A DNA stretch of 64,000 nucleotides from AWTP1-13 sp963820375 (GTDB lineage Bacteria > Pseudomonadota > Alphaproteobacteria > Rhizobiales > Hyphomicrobiaceae): assembly GCA_963820375.1 (NCBI GenBank), contig CAWFZX010000034.1:5034-69033 (forward strand). Reading direction: 5' to 3'. Made by a program: the position numbers and the translations under genes. Positions 36,175 to 45,393 of the stretch are shown here, piece after piece. The notes beneath the pieces are model-generated. The model saw only the letters and a program-made list of their open reading frames with translations. It was not told where the DNA came from and ran no database searches. Positions within the stretch are counted from its first letter, which is position 1, and every line of letters begins with the position of its first letter.

Positions 36175-37719
36175 CTACTTGCTCGACGGGGCTTCCACTG
36201 TGCTCGGTCTGCGACCTTGGATGATCTCTGGCTGCACCCCGCCGTTTGGGAGAGATGAATGTCCTTCACGCCGAACAACCCAACTTGGATCCTTGCTGTG
36301 CCGGCCGCTCTTCATAACAACATGAATCCTGGTTCCCTGAAGTCTAGATCGGATCTTGAGATCGCCGCCAAACTGGCGTGCTCGCGCTCTTATACCGCGG
36401 AGACCAACCCCCATCCGCATCGGCGACCCATGATCTCGCACGCCACGACCATCGTCAGTGATTATCACGTGCACCCGACCACCGATCCACCGCAGTTGGA
36501 CCGAAGCATGTGAAGCACATGCATGGCGATGGACATTCGCCAAACTTTCCTGAACCACTCGAAAGAGTGTCCGCTGCATGCGACGCGGCAGTTTATCGAC
36601 CTTCGGACTAGACCTGACACTAACGATAAGACCTGTGCGCTCGGCGTAGCCGTCGATGTACCGACCGATAGTCGAACAAAATCCATCGACGTCGAGACCG
36701 AGAGGATGCAGCAAATAGCTCAAAGTGCGGATTTCCTTGAAGACCACTTCCAAGGAGGTCTCAACCTCATCCCACAGCCTCACCTCATCGCTTGTCAGGG
36801 TGACACTTTGCCTAAGACCCATCAGGTTGAGGTTGGCGGCGACAAGATGCTGCGCGGTTGAGTCGTGCAATTCTTGTGCGATACGTTGGCGCTCTTTCTC
36901 TTGTAGATTAATAAGTCGGTCGGAAAGCGCTTGTGCCTCGCGTTCCAACCTCTTGCGGTCCGTAACATCGAAATTCACACCGAAAATGCGATTAGACCTG
37001 ACCGCCGCATAGCCACTAAGCCAGCGCTCGGACCCATCGGGCAGGTGCAACCGAAACTCGTGCTGATAGGCTTCGCCGTTCTCAATCAAGCGCTTCTGTT
37101 TTGCGTCACTGGCTTGCAGATCCTCAAACGGTACTTGCTTGCGCAACTCGTCGACCGAAACAACTCGCGTGCTGGCTGGGAGGCCGAGCAAATGGGCCTC
37201 TTGTTCGTCGATGATGGCTTGGCTCGCAGCCATATCGACCTCAAATGTCCCCATCGCCCCCGCTTCAAGTGCGAAGCGCAGCCGAAGCTCGCTCTCGCGG
37301 AGTGCGGCCTCGGTGTCTTTGAGGTGCGTGATGTCAGTGCACGAGCCAATGTAACCTAGAAAGATGCCATCGCGCGTATGCCGTGGTATTCCGACACCAT
37401 CGATCCAGTGGTATGCCCCATCGTTCCGCCGGAGCCGGTACTGCATCCGGAATTCTTTCCTCGCCTCAAAGTGGCCGATGTAGATTTCCAGGCAACAGGC
37501 AAAATCGTCCGGGTGAACACCATCAGTCCAGCCGTTTCCTAACTCTTGCGCCATGCTTCGACCCGTAAAGTTCAGCCACGGTCGATTAAACCAGACGCAC
37601 CCCTTGTCTTTGCCGGACACCCAAATCATTACGGGTGCGGCATCCATCGCCTCGCAAAACCGCGCGTCGAGGCCCCCAGCAGACTCAAGCCGGAGGTCAG
37701 TCGAGTTACGATCAGCCAT
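36175..37719 (-). CDS. PAS-domain sensor histidine kinase (NarX/HisKA_3 type), orphan
   Basis: From ATG 37719 (MADRNSTDLRLE) the product has 514 residues; a longer start at 37803 is open. It has two PAS/PAC domains (WVSGKDKGCVWFNRPWLNFTG with YIGSCTDITHLKD, then a second ending FGVNFDVTDRKRLER). A HisKA_3 dimerisation domain holds the phospho-acceptor His in QELHDSTAQHL, and a HATPase domain shows the N box (VQESLANVHRHA), DDGRGV and GLRGIRAR. There is no membrane segment, so it senses a cytoplasmic signal. This kinase class pairs with LuxR/NarL-type regulators, and none is adjacent. Confidence 0.92.
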   Translation of the reverse strand: MADRNSTDLRLESAGGLDARFCEAMDAAPVMIWVSGKDKGCVWFNRPWLNFTGRSMAQELGNGWTDGVHPDDFACCLEIYIGHFEARKEFRMQYRLRRNDGAYHWIDGVGIPRHTRDGIFLGYIGSCTDITHLKDTEAALRESELRLRFALEAGAMGTFEVDMAASQAIIDEQEAHLLGLPASTRVVSVDELRKQVPFEDLQASDAKQKRLIENGEAYQHEFRLHLPDGSERWLSGYAAVRSNRIFGVNFDVTDRKRLEREAQALSDRLINLQEKERQRIAQELHDSTAQHLVAANLNLMGLRQSVTLTSDEVRLWDEVETSLEVVFKEIRTLSYLLHPLGLDVDGFCSTIGRYIDGYAERTGLIVSVRSSPKVDKLPRRMQRTLFRVVQESLANVHRHACASHASVQLRWIGGRVHVIITDDGRGVRDHGSPMRMGVGLRGIRARARQFGGDLKIRSRLQGTRIHVVMKSGRHSKDPSWVVRREGHSSLPNGGVQPEIIQGRRPSTVEAPSSK

Positions 37720-38201
37720 GCTGTTGCCTTGGAGATATCTCGGACGGCAAAGAACTTGGTCTTCGGGTGGATAAGTTTGCGAGAGGAACTCTGTCGTCCT
37801 CAATGGTTACCGCGAACATGGATCGGGTTAACTCGCAGGTCTATCGGGTGTTCTGTGTAGGCACTCGTCATTGCCCCCTTCTCCAGCGCGGACGCTGTGA
37901 AGACTATGTCGCACTATCCGCAGAATTGCGTGTGTTGCGTTGCCTGACGAACGATTGAGCGGGGAGGGTCGTTCTGGGTCAATTTGGCCATTGCCGCCTT
38001 CGTCGCCTTTTGGAGTGCTCGGCTCTCGCATAGGTTCGAGGAGAAAGGTGCCCTGCGCTAAATCGCTGCCGCGATGGCCGCTGCGCGGGGTGCGCGATCG
38101 ACGGTTTGGTGGCCAGTTGAGAGGAGACGATTGCGGGGCGGGGAGCCCCGTCCGGAGGAAGGATCGAGGTCTTTGGCAACCTCACTCAGGAGAAACTCCC
38201 C
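37720..38201. other. gene-poor region, probably remains of an IS91-type element end
   Basis: No convincing gene is present in these 482 bp. The second copy of a 40-bp dispersed repeat lies at 37980-38019. A GGGGAGCCCC palindrome lies near 38141-38150, shortly before the integrase remnant. The stretch may include the left part of that mobile element. Confidence 0.4.
37980..38019. repeat. dispersed repeat, copy 2 (copy 1 at 28722-28761)
   Basis: The segment is 35/40 identical to 28722-28761. It is placed about 180 bp before the integrase remnant, so it is a candidate border sequence of that element family. Confidence 0.6.
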
Positions 38202-38665
38202 ATGAGCACTGGTCCGACCGTCAGTTCGCTGCGTCAGCGGATGACCGAGGACATGGCCGCGCGCAAGCTCGGGCCCCATTCGCACCGCAGCCACATTTAT
38301 AGCTGCCAGCGCTTCGCGGCATTCCTCAAACGTTCCCCCGACACGGCGACCGCCGACGACATTCGTGGCTTTCAGCTGCATTTGGTCGAGGCCGGCCTTA
38401 GCATCGGCAATCGCAACCGGATCATGAGCGGCGTGAAGTTCCTGTTCCGTGTCACCCTGAGGCGCAGGATCTGGCAGCCGAGATCTACCACCTCAAGGAG
38501 CCGCAGAAGCTGCCCCTCACCACGAGCCCAGACGAGACTGAACGGGTCCTTGCCATGGCCGGCAATCTCAAGGCCTCGGACCTCTTCCCGGACCCCCCAA
38601 AGACCCCCCACTACCCTCCACCGGTCGGTCCAGCCAATTGCTCCCCGCAAATTCGACCATCGTGA
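38202..38665 (+). pseudogene. tyrosine recombinase of IS91-type element, truncated and frameshifted
   Basis: From ATG 38202 the frame reads MSTGPTVSSLRQRMTEDMAA, then HSHRSHIYSCQRFAAFL and TADDIRGFQLHLVEAGLS, the N-terminal core-binding domain of the XerD-like integrases that accompany IS91-family transposases. A one-base deletion near 38455-38467 shifts the continuation (DLAAEIYHLKEPQKLPLTTS, then DETERVLAMAGNLKAS) to another frame that ends at 38665. The catalytic R-H-R-Y domain is missing and no IS91 transposase follows, so this is a dead remnant. IS91-associated integrases are about 290 residues when complete. Confidence 0.8.
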
Positions 38666-38969
38666 CGATGCCCCTCGAGGCCTATAGCCCGCCGCACCGA
38701 CGGCGATCCGCCTCCCGCGATTTCGTGCCTTGGCGCTTCTCTGACGCCTGCCGTCGGCGCGTGGAGAAGTTCGTCATGCAGGCGTCCGAGAACCTGCACA
38801 CTTTGAGACCTAGGGCCTTCACCAATGAGCCTTTCTTCACAAGGTTGCGCATAGAGATGCGAAAGCTTTTGCCGTGTCCGGTCTGGTATAAGCTCGGCAA
38901 AGACTCATGTCTTAAGCTTCACCAGCGGGGCTTGTGATAGCCAAACCCTAGAGCGAGCGCCGGGGCACG

Positions 38970-39710
38970 ATGAACTACGACCAGACAACGATCGCCACCA
39001 CCTACGATGCTGCGCGCGGCCACACGCCGGCAGTCATGCGGCAGTGGCTCGATCTGGTGGCCGCGCACGTGCCGTTTGCGCCGCAGCTGATCGTCGATGT
39101 GGGCTGCGGTACAGGGCGCTTCTCGAAGCCCCTGGCCGACAGGTTCGCTGCCAAGGTGATCGGCATCGATCCCTCGCAACGAATGCTTGCGGTGGCGCGG
39201 ACAACGCGCGCCAACGGCAGTGTGGAGTTCATGTTGGCGCCAGCGGAGCGACTCCCCCTGGCCGACCGCAGCACCGACCTGGTTTTCATGTCGATGGTGC
39301 TCCACCACCTACCTGACAAGGGAGCCGCAGCGCGCGAGTGCTGTCGCATCCTGCGTGCCGGTGGGCGCTTTTGCATGCGCACCTGCACTCGTGACATCGT
39401 CTATCCCCAATCCCGCTTCTTTCCTGGCATCCTGCCCATGCTCAAGGCCGATCTGCCATCGGCTGCCGAGATCATCGTCCTGTTCGAGGCCGCCGGCCTT
39501 AGGAACCGCACGCACCAACTCGTCACGCAGATGTTGGCAACCGACTGGCAGCAGTTCACCGACAAGCTCGCCTTGCGCGCCAACTCGTTTCTGGCCAGGC
39601 TACCGGACGATGAGTTCGCGGCCGGCATGGCTAAGCTCCGAGCCCACGCCGGACAAAGCGCCTCTGAAAACATCACCGAAATGATCGATTTCTTCGTCTT
39701 CGAGCGTTGA
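38970..39710 (+). CDS. class I SAM-dependent methyltransferase
   Basis: The 246-residue product has a Rossmann methyltransferase domain with motif I LIVDVGCGTGRFSKPLA (about residue 42), motif II KVIGIDPSQRMLAVAR, and FMLAPAERLPLADRSTDLVF with MVLHHLPDKGAAARECCRIL (motifs III-V). It belongs to the UbiE/Methyltransf_11 group. The substrate is unknown. The gene stands alone between remnants of mobile and decayed genes. Confidence 0.92.
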   Translation: MNYDQTTIATTYDAARGHTPAVMRQWLDLVAAHVPFAPQLIVDVGCGTGRFSKPLADRFAAKVIGIDPSQRMLAVARTTRANGSVEFMLAPAERLPLADRSTDLVFMSMVLHHLPDKGAAARECCRILRAGGRFCMRTCTRDIVYPQSRFFPGILPMLKADLPSAAEIIVLFEAAGLRNRTHQLVTQMLATDWQQFTDKLALRANSFLARLPDDEFAAGMAKLRAHAGQSASENITEMIDFFVFER

Positions 39711-39951
39711 TGCGCTCCCCGGTACCTGGTCGGCAAGTCCGAACGCGCTGCCAGGAACATCTCCTCAATGGGTGCGCTTGATGCCGAAACGCGTGTGGTC
39801 TGGTGACTCTGAAGAGGCTTCATCCTCAATTGAGACTCTAATGGACTGCGATCTCGGAATATTCCCCACCGAGTGTAGACCGCAAGTCAGTCCTTGAGGT
39901 CAGTGATCTTAACTAAGCCAACCACCTCAGGACAGGATGTCTCATCTGCGC
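39711..39951. other. intergenic region between convergent units
   Basis: No gene, RNA or repeat recognised in these 241 bp. Confidence 0.35.
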
Positions 39952-40427
39952 TCATCTACAGGTGCATCCAAATTTCGATTTCAACTTGGCATTTGCGCTA
40001 AACCTTCCCGTCTTCTGAGACCCATAGCGCAGATAGAACTGCTCAGATCCATGATCGCCAGGGACGTAACTGGAGATCAAGCGTGTGGCGCCAGGCTGGT
40101 TCTGGAAGAATGAGTGCGCCTGATCGAGAGCTTGCCGGGCGTAACCACGATGCTGATAGCGATGATCTATCATAAAACGCCAAAGCGGATTTCTCCTGGC
40201 TCAATGGGTCCCCGTGATATTGCGCCCGGTACTGTTAGGTCGCAAAGCATGATGAACCCAACCGGCGTCTCGTCGGCTACACCGCACGGAGCCAAGCGCC
40301 GGGATTGAAATGAGCCTCAGCTATCGAAGTGCTATTCGATGCTACGTAGCGCCGCTGGTGCTCGTTAACGTCCAGAGCAAGGATATCGCGAACGGTCTCA
40401 AAGTAATCTCTTGCAGCAAAACGGCGC
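39952..40427 (-). pseudogene. GNAT family acetyltransferase, multiply frameshifted
   Basis: Read on the minus strand, three frames hold consecutive pieces of one GNAT protein. The first (about 40427-40290) gives RDYFETVRDILALDVNEHQR and AEAHFNPGAWLRAV. The second (about 40290-40180) gives VADETPVGFIMLCDL and IEPGEIRFG. The third (40173-39952) gives MIDHRYQHRGYARQALDQA, the acetyl-CoA loop and helix, then TRLISSYVPGDHGSEQFYLR. At least two single-base shifts separate them. An intact homologue would be about 150-160 residues, similar to diamine or aminoglycoside-type acetyltransferases. The gene must be inactive if the assembly is correct. Confidence 0.75.
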
Positions 40428-40459
40428 TGGCACGCTCAATGTGCACGAGATTTGGCCCA

Positions 40460-41449
40460 TCATTGTGTTTTTGAGCAGATGGCGTAGGCTTGGTCGATTA
40501 GGCGCACGGCTGGGACCAAGTCATGCACGCTGATCGGCGGCGGTGTGCCGCGCCGCCAGTGATCGAGCGCATCGCGTATCGCCACGAAATAGGGTGCGGT
40601 GAGGTCCGCTCCCGCGAAGGTCTCGTCGCCCTCGGTGGTAGCGAGCTTCATGACCCCATCCTTCATCGTCAGGATGGCGTCGCGACCGGCGATCTTCCAC
40701 TCCCCGTCCGTCCCGATCCGGGGGAAGGTATTGCCCACCTCGACGGTGCCGAGAACGCCGCTGGCAGAACGGAGCATGACCGAAGCATAGTCTTCGATGG
40801 CACATTCGTGCGCGCGCCGGCTCAGTTGGGCGCCAGTGACCTGGGCCGGTTCTCCGGTCAGGTGAAGAAACATGTCCAATCCGTGGGGACCCAGGTTCCG
40901 CAGCGAGCCCCCCCCGGCTTCGACCGGATCAAGCATCCAGGCGCAATCCCAGGCTGGGTAGCGTGCCGGCCCCGGCCGGTTAATGCGGACATAGATGTGC
41001 GACAGCGGGCCAAACCGGCCCGCCCCGAGTAGCTCGCGGGCGCGGGTGGCAAAGGGGCCGTAACGCTGGGCCAAGGGGACAGCTACAAAGGCTTGCAACC
41101 GTGCCGCCTTGGCCGCCACAGCCTCAACTTCCCCCGCATCGATACCCATTGGTTTCTCCATCAGGAAGGGATAGCCCTGATCGAGCAGGTCGTGTGCAAT
41201 CCGAGCCATCTGGCGATGCCGCCCGAGGGCCAAGACGAAGTCGGGACGGATGGTCGCCAACATCTGTCGGTAGTCAGTGAAAGTCGCGGGGTTGCCCACC
41301 TCGGCCGCCCTTTTTGAGGCGAGAGCAGCGGCGGAGTCCTGGACGGCGACCAGCTCCACATCCGGCATGGCGACGAGGTGGCGAAGGTAGGCGGCATCGT
41401 GGAGCGCATGCCAGTGGCTCACCTCGATGGCCGCGATGCGAATGGTCAT
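40460..41449 (-). CDS. Gfo/Idh/MocA family oxidoreductase
   Basis: From ATG 41449, preceded on its strand by GGGGAGGAC, the 329-residue product has an N-terminal Rossmann NAD(P)-binding domain (MTIRIAAIEVSHWHALHDAA). The family's EKP motif is FLMEKPMGIDAGE, and the C-terminal domain contains GGGSLRNLGPHGLDMFLHLTG. The N-terminal motif lacks the usual GxGxxG (IAAIEVSHWH), so cofactor binding may differ. These enzymes oxidise or reduce sugars, inositols and related polyols. A longer frame from 41527 has no ribosome binding site. Confidence 0.9.
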   Translation of the reverse strand: MTIRIAAIEVSHWHALHDAAYLRHLVAMPDVELVAVQDSAAALASKRAAEVGNPATFTDYRQMLATIRPDFVLALGRHRQMARIAHDLLDQGYPFLMEKPMGIDAGEVEAVAAKAARLQAFVAVPLAQRYGPFATRARELLGAGRFGPLSHIYVRINRPGPARYPAWDCAWMLDPVEAGGGSLRNLGPHGLDMFLHLTGEPAQVTGAQLSRRAHECAIEDYASVMLRSASGVLGTVEVGNTFPRIGTDGEWKIAGRDAILTMKDGVMKLATTEGDETFAGADLTAPYFVAIRDALDHWRRGTPPPISVHDLVPAVRLIDQAYAICSKTQ

Positions 41450-41729
41450 AAAGTCCTCCCCATGATTGGTTCCGGAAACGGCACATCGTTCGGCGACAAT
41501 AGTGATCCATGTGCTTGCCGGAATCACGTTGTTTCCAGCTGCGCTAGTGGTCCCGCTGGCATGGTCGTGATGGGTCAGGCGTGTCCACGCAGTGATGGAT
41601 TGGTCGCAAAAGCATCATAGTGGTGGGTAATTTTGGTCCAGGCGTGCAATCTTATCTACTCACATAACACATTGCCGGGCGGCGCCGTTGGGAGCCGCCT
41701 GTGCGGCAGTCACTGTGACATAGGCGCGC

Positions 41730-42968
41730 GTGAGCTCACCCGATACCGACATCTCCGAGGCGACCGCCGCACGATTACCGCTGCCATTGCGTGAGTTCAT
41801 GGTGCTGATGGCACTGTTGATGTCGATGACGGCAATGTCGATCGACATCATGCTGCCGGCGCTGCCCGAGATCGGCATGTCGCTCGGCGTACCTGATACG
41901 GCCCAGCTGCCCCTCGTGGTGACGATCTTCATGGTGGGAATGGCGATAGGGCAGCTCGTCTGGGGCCCACTCGCCGATCGCTTCGGACGGCGCCGGCCGC
42001 TATTGCTCGGCCTCGCGCTCTTCGTGCTTGCTACAATTGTGACGGTGACGACGCAAAACTTTTCACAGCTCCTCGCCGCCCGGTTCGTGCAGGGGATCGG
42101 CGGATCCGTGGGGCGGATTATCGTCACCGCGATTGTGCGCGACCTGTTCGTTGGCCGGCAGATGGCGCGCGTCATGTCAATGATCATGACGGTGTTCATC
42201 CTGGTGCCGATTCTGGCGCCCGCCGTCGGCCAGCTCATCATTCTTGTCGGCACCTGGCGCTGGCTTTTCGCGGTGCTTTTGGCCGCCAGCCTGACCTCAT
42301 TGATCTGGGCCGCGTACCGCTTGCCAGAGACCCAGCCGCCATTGCCGTCGGGTGCCCATCGCCGGACCGTTGGCGAGGCCTTGGCGCTCGTACTCTCGAA
42401 CCGCGTCACATTCGGCTACGGCATCGCTTCTGGGTTTGTACTGGGCCTGCTTGTCGCCTATATCGCGAGCTCCCAGCAGATCTTTGGCACCGGTTATGGC
42501 CTCGGCAAGATGTTCCCGATCGCCTTCGGCAGTGTCGCTTGCGCCATCGCCCTTGCCTCATTCACCAACGCTCACCTGGTGCGGCGCCATGGCATGCGGC
42601 GGCTGTCGCATACCGCGCTGGTCGCGCTTCTCCTCCTCAGCGCCACGTTGGCGCTGCTCGGCACCCTAAATCCCCTGCCGCTCTGGCTGGCGCTTGGCGG
42701 CGTGGCCGCCTGCGCCTTCCTCTACGGCCTGATCCTGGCCAACTTCAATGCCATCGCCATGCAGCCGATGGGGCAGGCCGCCGGCATGGCGGCATCGTTG
42801 ACCGGCAGCTATTCGACAGCGGCGGGGGCCCTGTTCGGAACACTGATCGCCCAACAATTCAATGGTACGATCCTTCCCCTTTTCACCGGGTTTGCGGTGC
42901 TCGGGTTCTGTGCTCTGGTCTCCGTCTTTGTGGTTGAGGGCCGGGCCGGCCTGTTCCGGGGTGAGTGA
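41730..42968 (+). CDS. Bcr/CflA family MFS drug-resistance transporter
   Basis: The 412-residue product starting at GTG 41730 has 12 hydrophobic helices. It carries family marks: TAMSIDIMLPALPEIG in helix 1, the motif A loop GQLVWGPLADRFGRRRPLLLG, RFVQGIGGSVGRIIVTAIVRDL and FILVPILAPAVGQLI. Bcr/CflA proteins are inner-membrane proton antiporters that export drugs such as bicyclomycin, chloramphenicol or sulfathiazole, or cysteine. It is divergent from the Gfo/Idh/MocA gene and convergent with the livK-like gene. Confidence 0.93.
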   Translation: MSSPDTDISEATAARLPLPLREFMVLMALLMSMTAMSIDIMLPALPEIGMSLGVPDTAQLPLVVTIFMVGMAIGQLVWGPLADRFGRRRPLLLGLALFVLATIVTVTTQNFSQLLAARFVQGIGGSVGRIIVTAIVRDLFVGRQMARVMSMIMTVFILVPILAPAVGQLIILVGTWRWLFAVLLAASLTSLIWAAYRLPETQPPLPSGAHRRTVGEALALVLSNRVTFGYGIASGFVLGLLVAYIASSQQIFGTGYGLGKMFPIAFGSVACAIALASFTNAHLVRRHGMRRLSHTALVALLLLSATLALLGTLNPLPLWLALGGVAACAFLYGLILANFNAIAMQPMGQAAGMAASLTGSYSTAAGALFGTLIAQQFNGTILPLFTGFAVLGFCALVSVFVVEGRAGLFRGE

Positions 42969-43454
42969 GGCGTTTGCCTTGGCTACTGCGCAAGACCCTA
43001 GAGGTCCTCAATGTCTGGCCGCAGGGCATTTGGCTCGGCGCCTCGCCCATGGGCTGGACGAAACGGCGTCGCAAAGTTTCGAGGCGAGCTCACGCTACGC
43101 CGCCGCCAGCGGCGTGAGGGCGCAGCTTCAACATGCAACTGGGATGGGGGCGAACGCGCGAAAAGCCGTGCGCGGTCTGGTGGGATGACCCAGATGGCCG
43201 CGAAATCGGCACACGCTGCTCGGGCGGTCTCCCGCATAGGGCAAGCGGTCCTCGTGTGGCGCTACATTGCCCCGAGCCCCTGTCATACTGATAGCCCTGC
43301 CCCTGCCCCTTGACCTGCCAGGGCGGCCGCGCGTCGGAGTGGGCAAACAACACAGATCCCGGGGATGGAATCAGGCGATTCAATCCCCGGGGGCGGTGTC
43401 GGATTTGGGCCACGGCCGTCCACCGGCACTCGTCTGAAGCGACCGATCGACGGG
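42969..43454. other. intergenic region between convergent MFS and livK-like genes
   Basis: These 486 bp hold no convincing gene. They contain the strong hairpin at 43358-43391 and a smaller one near 43096-43114 (ACGCCGC / GCGGCGT). Confidence 0.5.
43358..43391 (-). terminator. strong hairpin, probable terminator of the livK-like gene
   Basis: A 15-bp inverted repeat with one mismatch (left arm 43358-43372 starting CCCGGGGAT, right arm 43377-43391 ending ATCCCCGGG) closes a 4-nt loop. It lies about 65 nt past the livK-like stop on the minus strand. The minus-strand sequence after it is T-rich (ATCTGTGTTGTTT), fitting a rho-independent terminator. It could also act for the convergent MFS gene. 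Confidence 0.7.
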
Positions 43455-44711
43455 CTACTTGCCGCCAAGCGCCTTGCAATCCGGCGTCTCGCGCGACGGC
43501 AGACCCATGGCGCGGAAGGCGTCGGCTGTCATGCCGAGCGTCTGGGTGACATTGTCAGCACGACCGACCATCTTGTTCGACAGCGTGCCGTCGGCGTTTG
43601 CGGTCACTTCGTTGATGAAGACCGAGCCCGTGGCCTGGCGGTTCTCGTTGAGCGTGACGATGCCCAACGGGGTCTGCAGCTTCAGCTTGGACAGCGCGGC
43701 GCGGAACTTCTCCTGGTTGCCGCTGAGGTCGCCATTGACCTCATTCAATGCTGCGATCATGGCCAGCGTTGCCACATGGTAGCCGATGCCAAACAGCGAC
43801 GGCGAGGGGAACCTCTGGTCGGCCGGGAACGCGTCCTGATAGGCCTTGACGTAGCTTGTCCATTCCGGCGCTGGGTTATCGGCGGCGAATGGACCCGACG
43901 TCGGGGTGCCGACGAGAGCGTCCTTGGCCTTGCCCTTGGAGCTCAGCACGGTTTGGTCGGCCATAATGGTGCCGCCGATCAGATTGGCCTTGCCACCGGC
44001 CTGCTGGTATTGGTTGAGGAAGTTGATGGCATCCGTGCCGCCCACGCCGAGGTAGATGGCGTCGACATTATCGGGCAACTTGGCAATCACACCGCCAAAG
44101 TCGCCCGAGCCGAGTGGAACCCAGAGGCGCTCCACGATTTCGCCGCCAGCCTTGCAGAAGTCGACCGCGAAGCCGAGGAAGTTCGTGTAGCCGAATGAAT
44201 AGTCGGCCGAGACGGTCGCGACGCGCTTCCAGCCCTTCTTGTTGACGACATAGGCGCCGAGGCCAGTCCCCCACTGCGCGCCGTCCAGATTGAAGCGGAA
44301 GAAGTTCGGCGACGGGTTGACCCAGGTGGTCTCCAAGGCGCCGGAAATCCCGTTGATCACGGTCTTGTCTGGGATGGTCTTGGAGTAGTCGCGCATGGCG
44401 ATGCCCTCCGAACCCGAAAGCGGGCCCAGGATGATATCGACCTTGTCCTGCTCGATGAGCTTGCGCGCCATTCGCGTTGTGGTGGCAGGGGTCGTGTCGG
44501 TGGCTGCAACGACCGTCTCGATCTTCTTGCCTCCGGCCTTGCCGCCGACCTGCTTGAGTGCCAATTCGACGTTGCGCACGCCGTCCGCGCCGCCCGCCGC
44601 AAAGGCTCCCTCGAGGGCAACCAGGATGCCGACCTTGATCGTGTCTTGCGCGGCCGCTGCGCCAGGCAGCATCAACGCCAAGGCGGCAGCCGCCCCGATA
44701 AGTCGTTTCAT
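43455..44711 (-). CDS. branched-chain-type ABC transporter substrate-binding protein (LivK-like)
   Basis: From ATG 44711, with a GGGAGG ribosome binding site on its strand, the 418-residue product has a signal peptide (MKRLIGAAAALALMLPGAAA, cleavage near AQD). A type I periplasmic fold follows: IKVGILVALEGAFAAGG, VDIILGPLSGSEGIAMRDYS, NPSPNFFRFNLDGAQWG, VATVSADYSFGYTNF. LivK relatives of this kind in alphaproteobacteria often bind aromatic acids or other organic acids, not leucine. It is divergent from livH-livM-livG-livF, which otherwise lack a binding protein, so it is almost surely their partner. Confidence 0.93.
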   Translation of the reverse strand: MKRLIGAAAALALMLPGAAAAQDTIKVGILVALEGAFAAGGADGVRNVELALKQVGGKAGGKKIETVVAATDTTPATTTRMARKLIEQDKVDIILGPLSGSEGIAMRDYSKTIPDKTVINGISGALETTWVNPSPNFFRFNLDGAQWGTGLGAYVVNKKGWKRVATVSADYSFGYTNFLGFAVDFCKAGGEIVERLWVPLGSGDFGGVIAKLPDNVDAIYLGVGGTDAINFLNQYQQAGGKANLIGGTIMADQTVLSSKGKAKDALVGTPTSGPFAADNPAPEWTSYVKAYQDAFPADQRFPSPSLFGIGYHVATLAMIAALNEVNGDLSGNQEKFRAALSKLKLQTPLGIVTLNENRQATGSVFINEVTANADGTLSNKMVGRADNVTQTLGMTADAFRAMGLPSRETPDCKALGGK

Positions 44712-45393
44712 GCCGAATCCTCCCAAGGATTGCTGATTGTACGTGGCTCGTTCGACCACCGCTATCCGCCCGCCAGTTGACCTGCTGGGAACGTCCATAC
44801 ACTCTAGCCGATAACTCCCACCACAGCGCAATTACATCACACCGCTGCGAAACAGCCAACCGCGCCGATACGCGGGCGTCAGCTTTTATTGCCGCGGATG
44901 GACCTTGATGCCCTTTCCATGGCGCGACCGCATCATGGTCGACGATACTAGCCGTTGCCATCCATTAAGCACATTTCTCACCCCGCAACTGCCGCCGCTT
45001 GCCACGCGAGCCCAATGCAATATAGTCGTGGCTAAACAGCATCAACGCATGCCGACGGGAGGACGATGTGTGAAGCTGTGGCCGTGCTCCATGGCGCATG
45101 CGGACGCGTCTGGCTCTACTCCACGGGTCGCACAATGGCGTCGCCCTCTATCTGAATTGGCTGCGGATGGAGCGCGCGAGGCTGTGGCGGCGACCGGGGT
45201 TCGACCTGGCGCTTCTTCACCGCCCAATCGTGGCCCAGCACCTGTCGGCGCAGCGCGCAGATCGCCTACTCCCAATGAACCATAAATTTGCTTCCAACGT
45301 GCCCAAATCGGTGAAATCATTACACTGTCGGATACGATCGGGGCGGCGGGAAGGACAATTCTGTCGAACAAGCATGTGGCAACTGCTGGCAGC
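44712..45393. promoter_or_regulatory. divergent control region of livK-like gene and the molybdenum-hydroxylase gene train
   Basis: The 682 bp must carry the promoter of the large plus-strand gene train and of the livK-like gene. A short open frame at about 45066 (29 codons, MCEAVAVLHGACG) has a GGGAGGACG ribosome-binding-like sequence and could be a leader peptide, with low confidence. No regulator gene is present on either side. I found no clear operator palindrome by eye. Confidence 0.4.

Noticed and set aside
38638..38937. Possible 99-residue gene after the integrase remnant.
   Set aside because: It overlaps the decayed integrase and lacks domain features; probably mobile-element debris.
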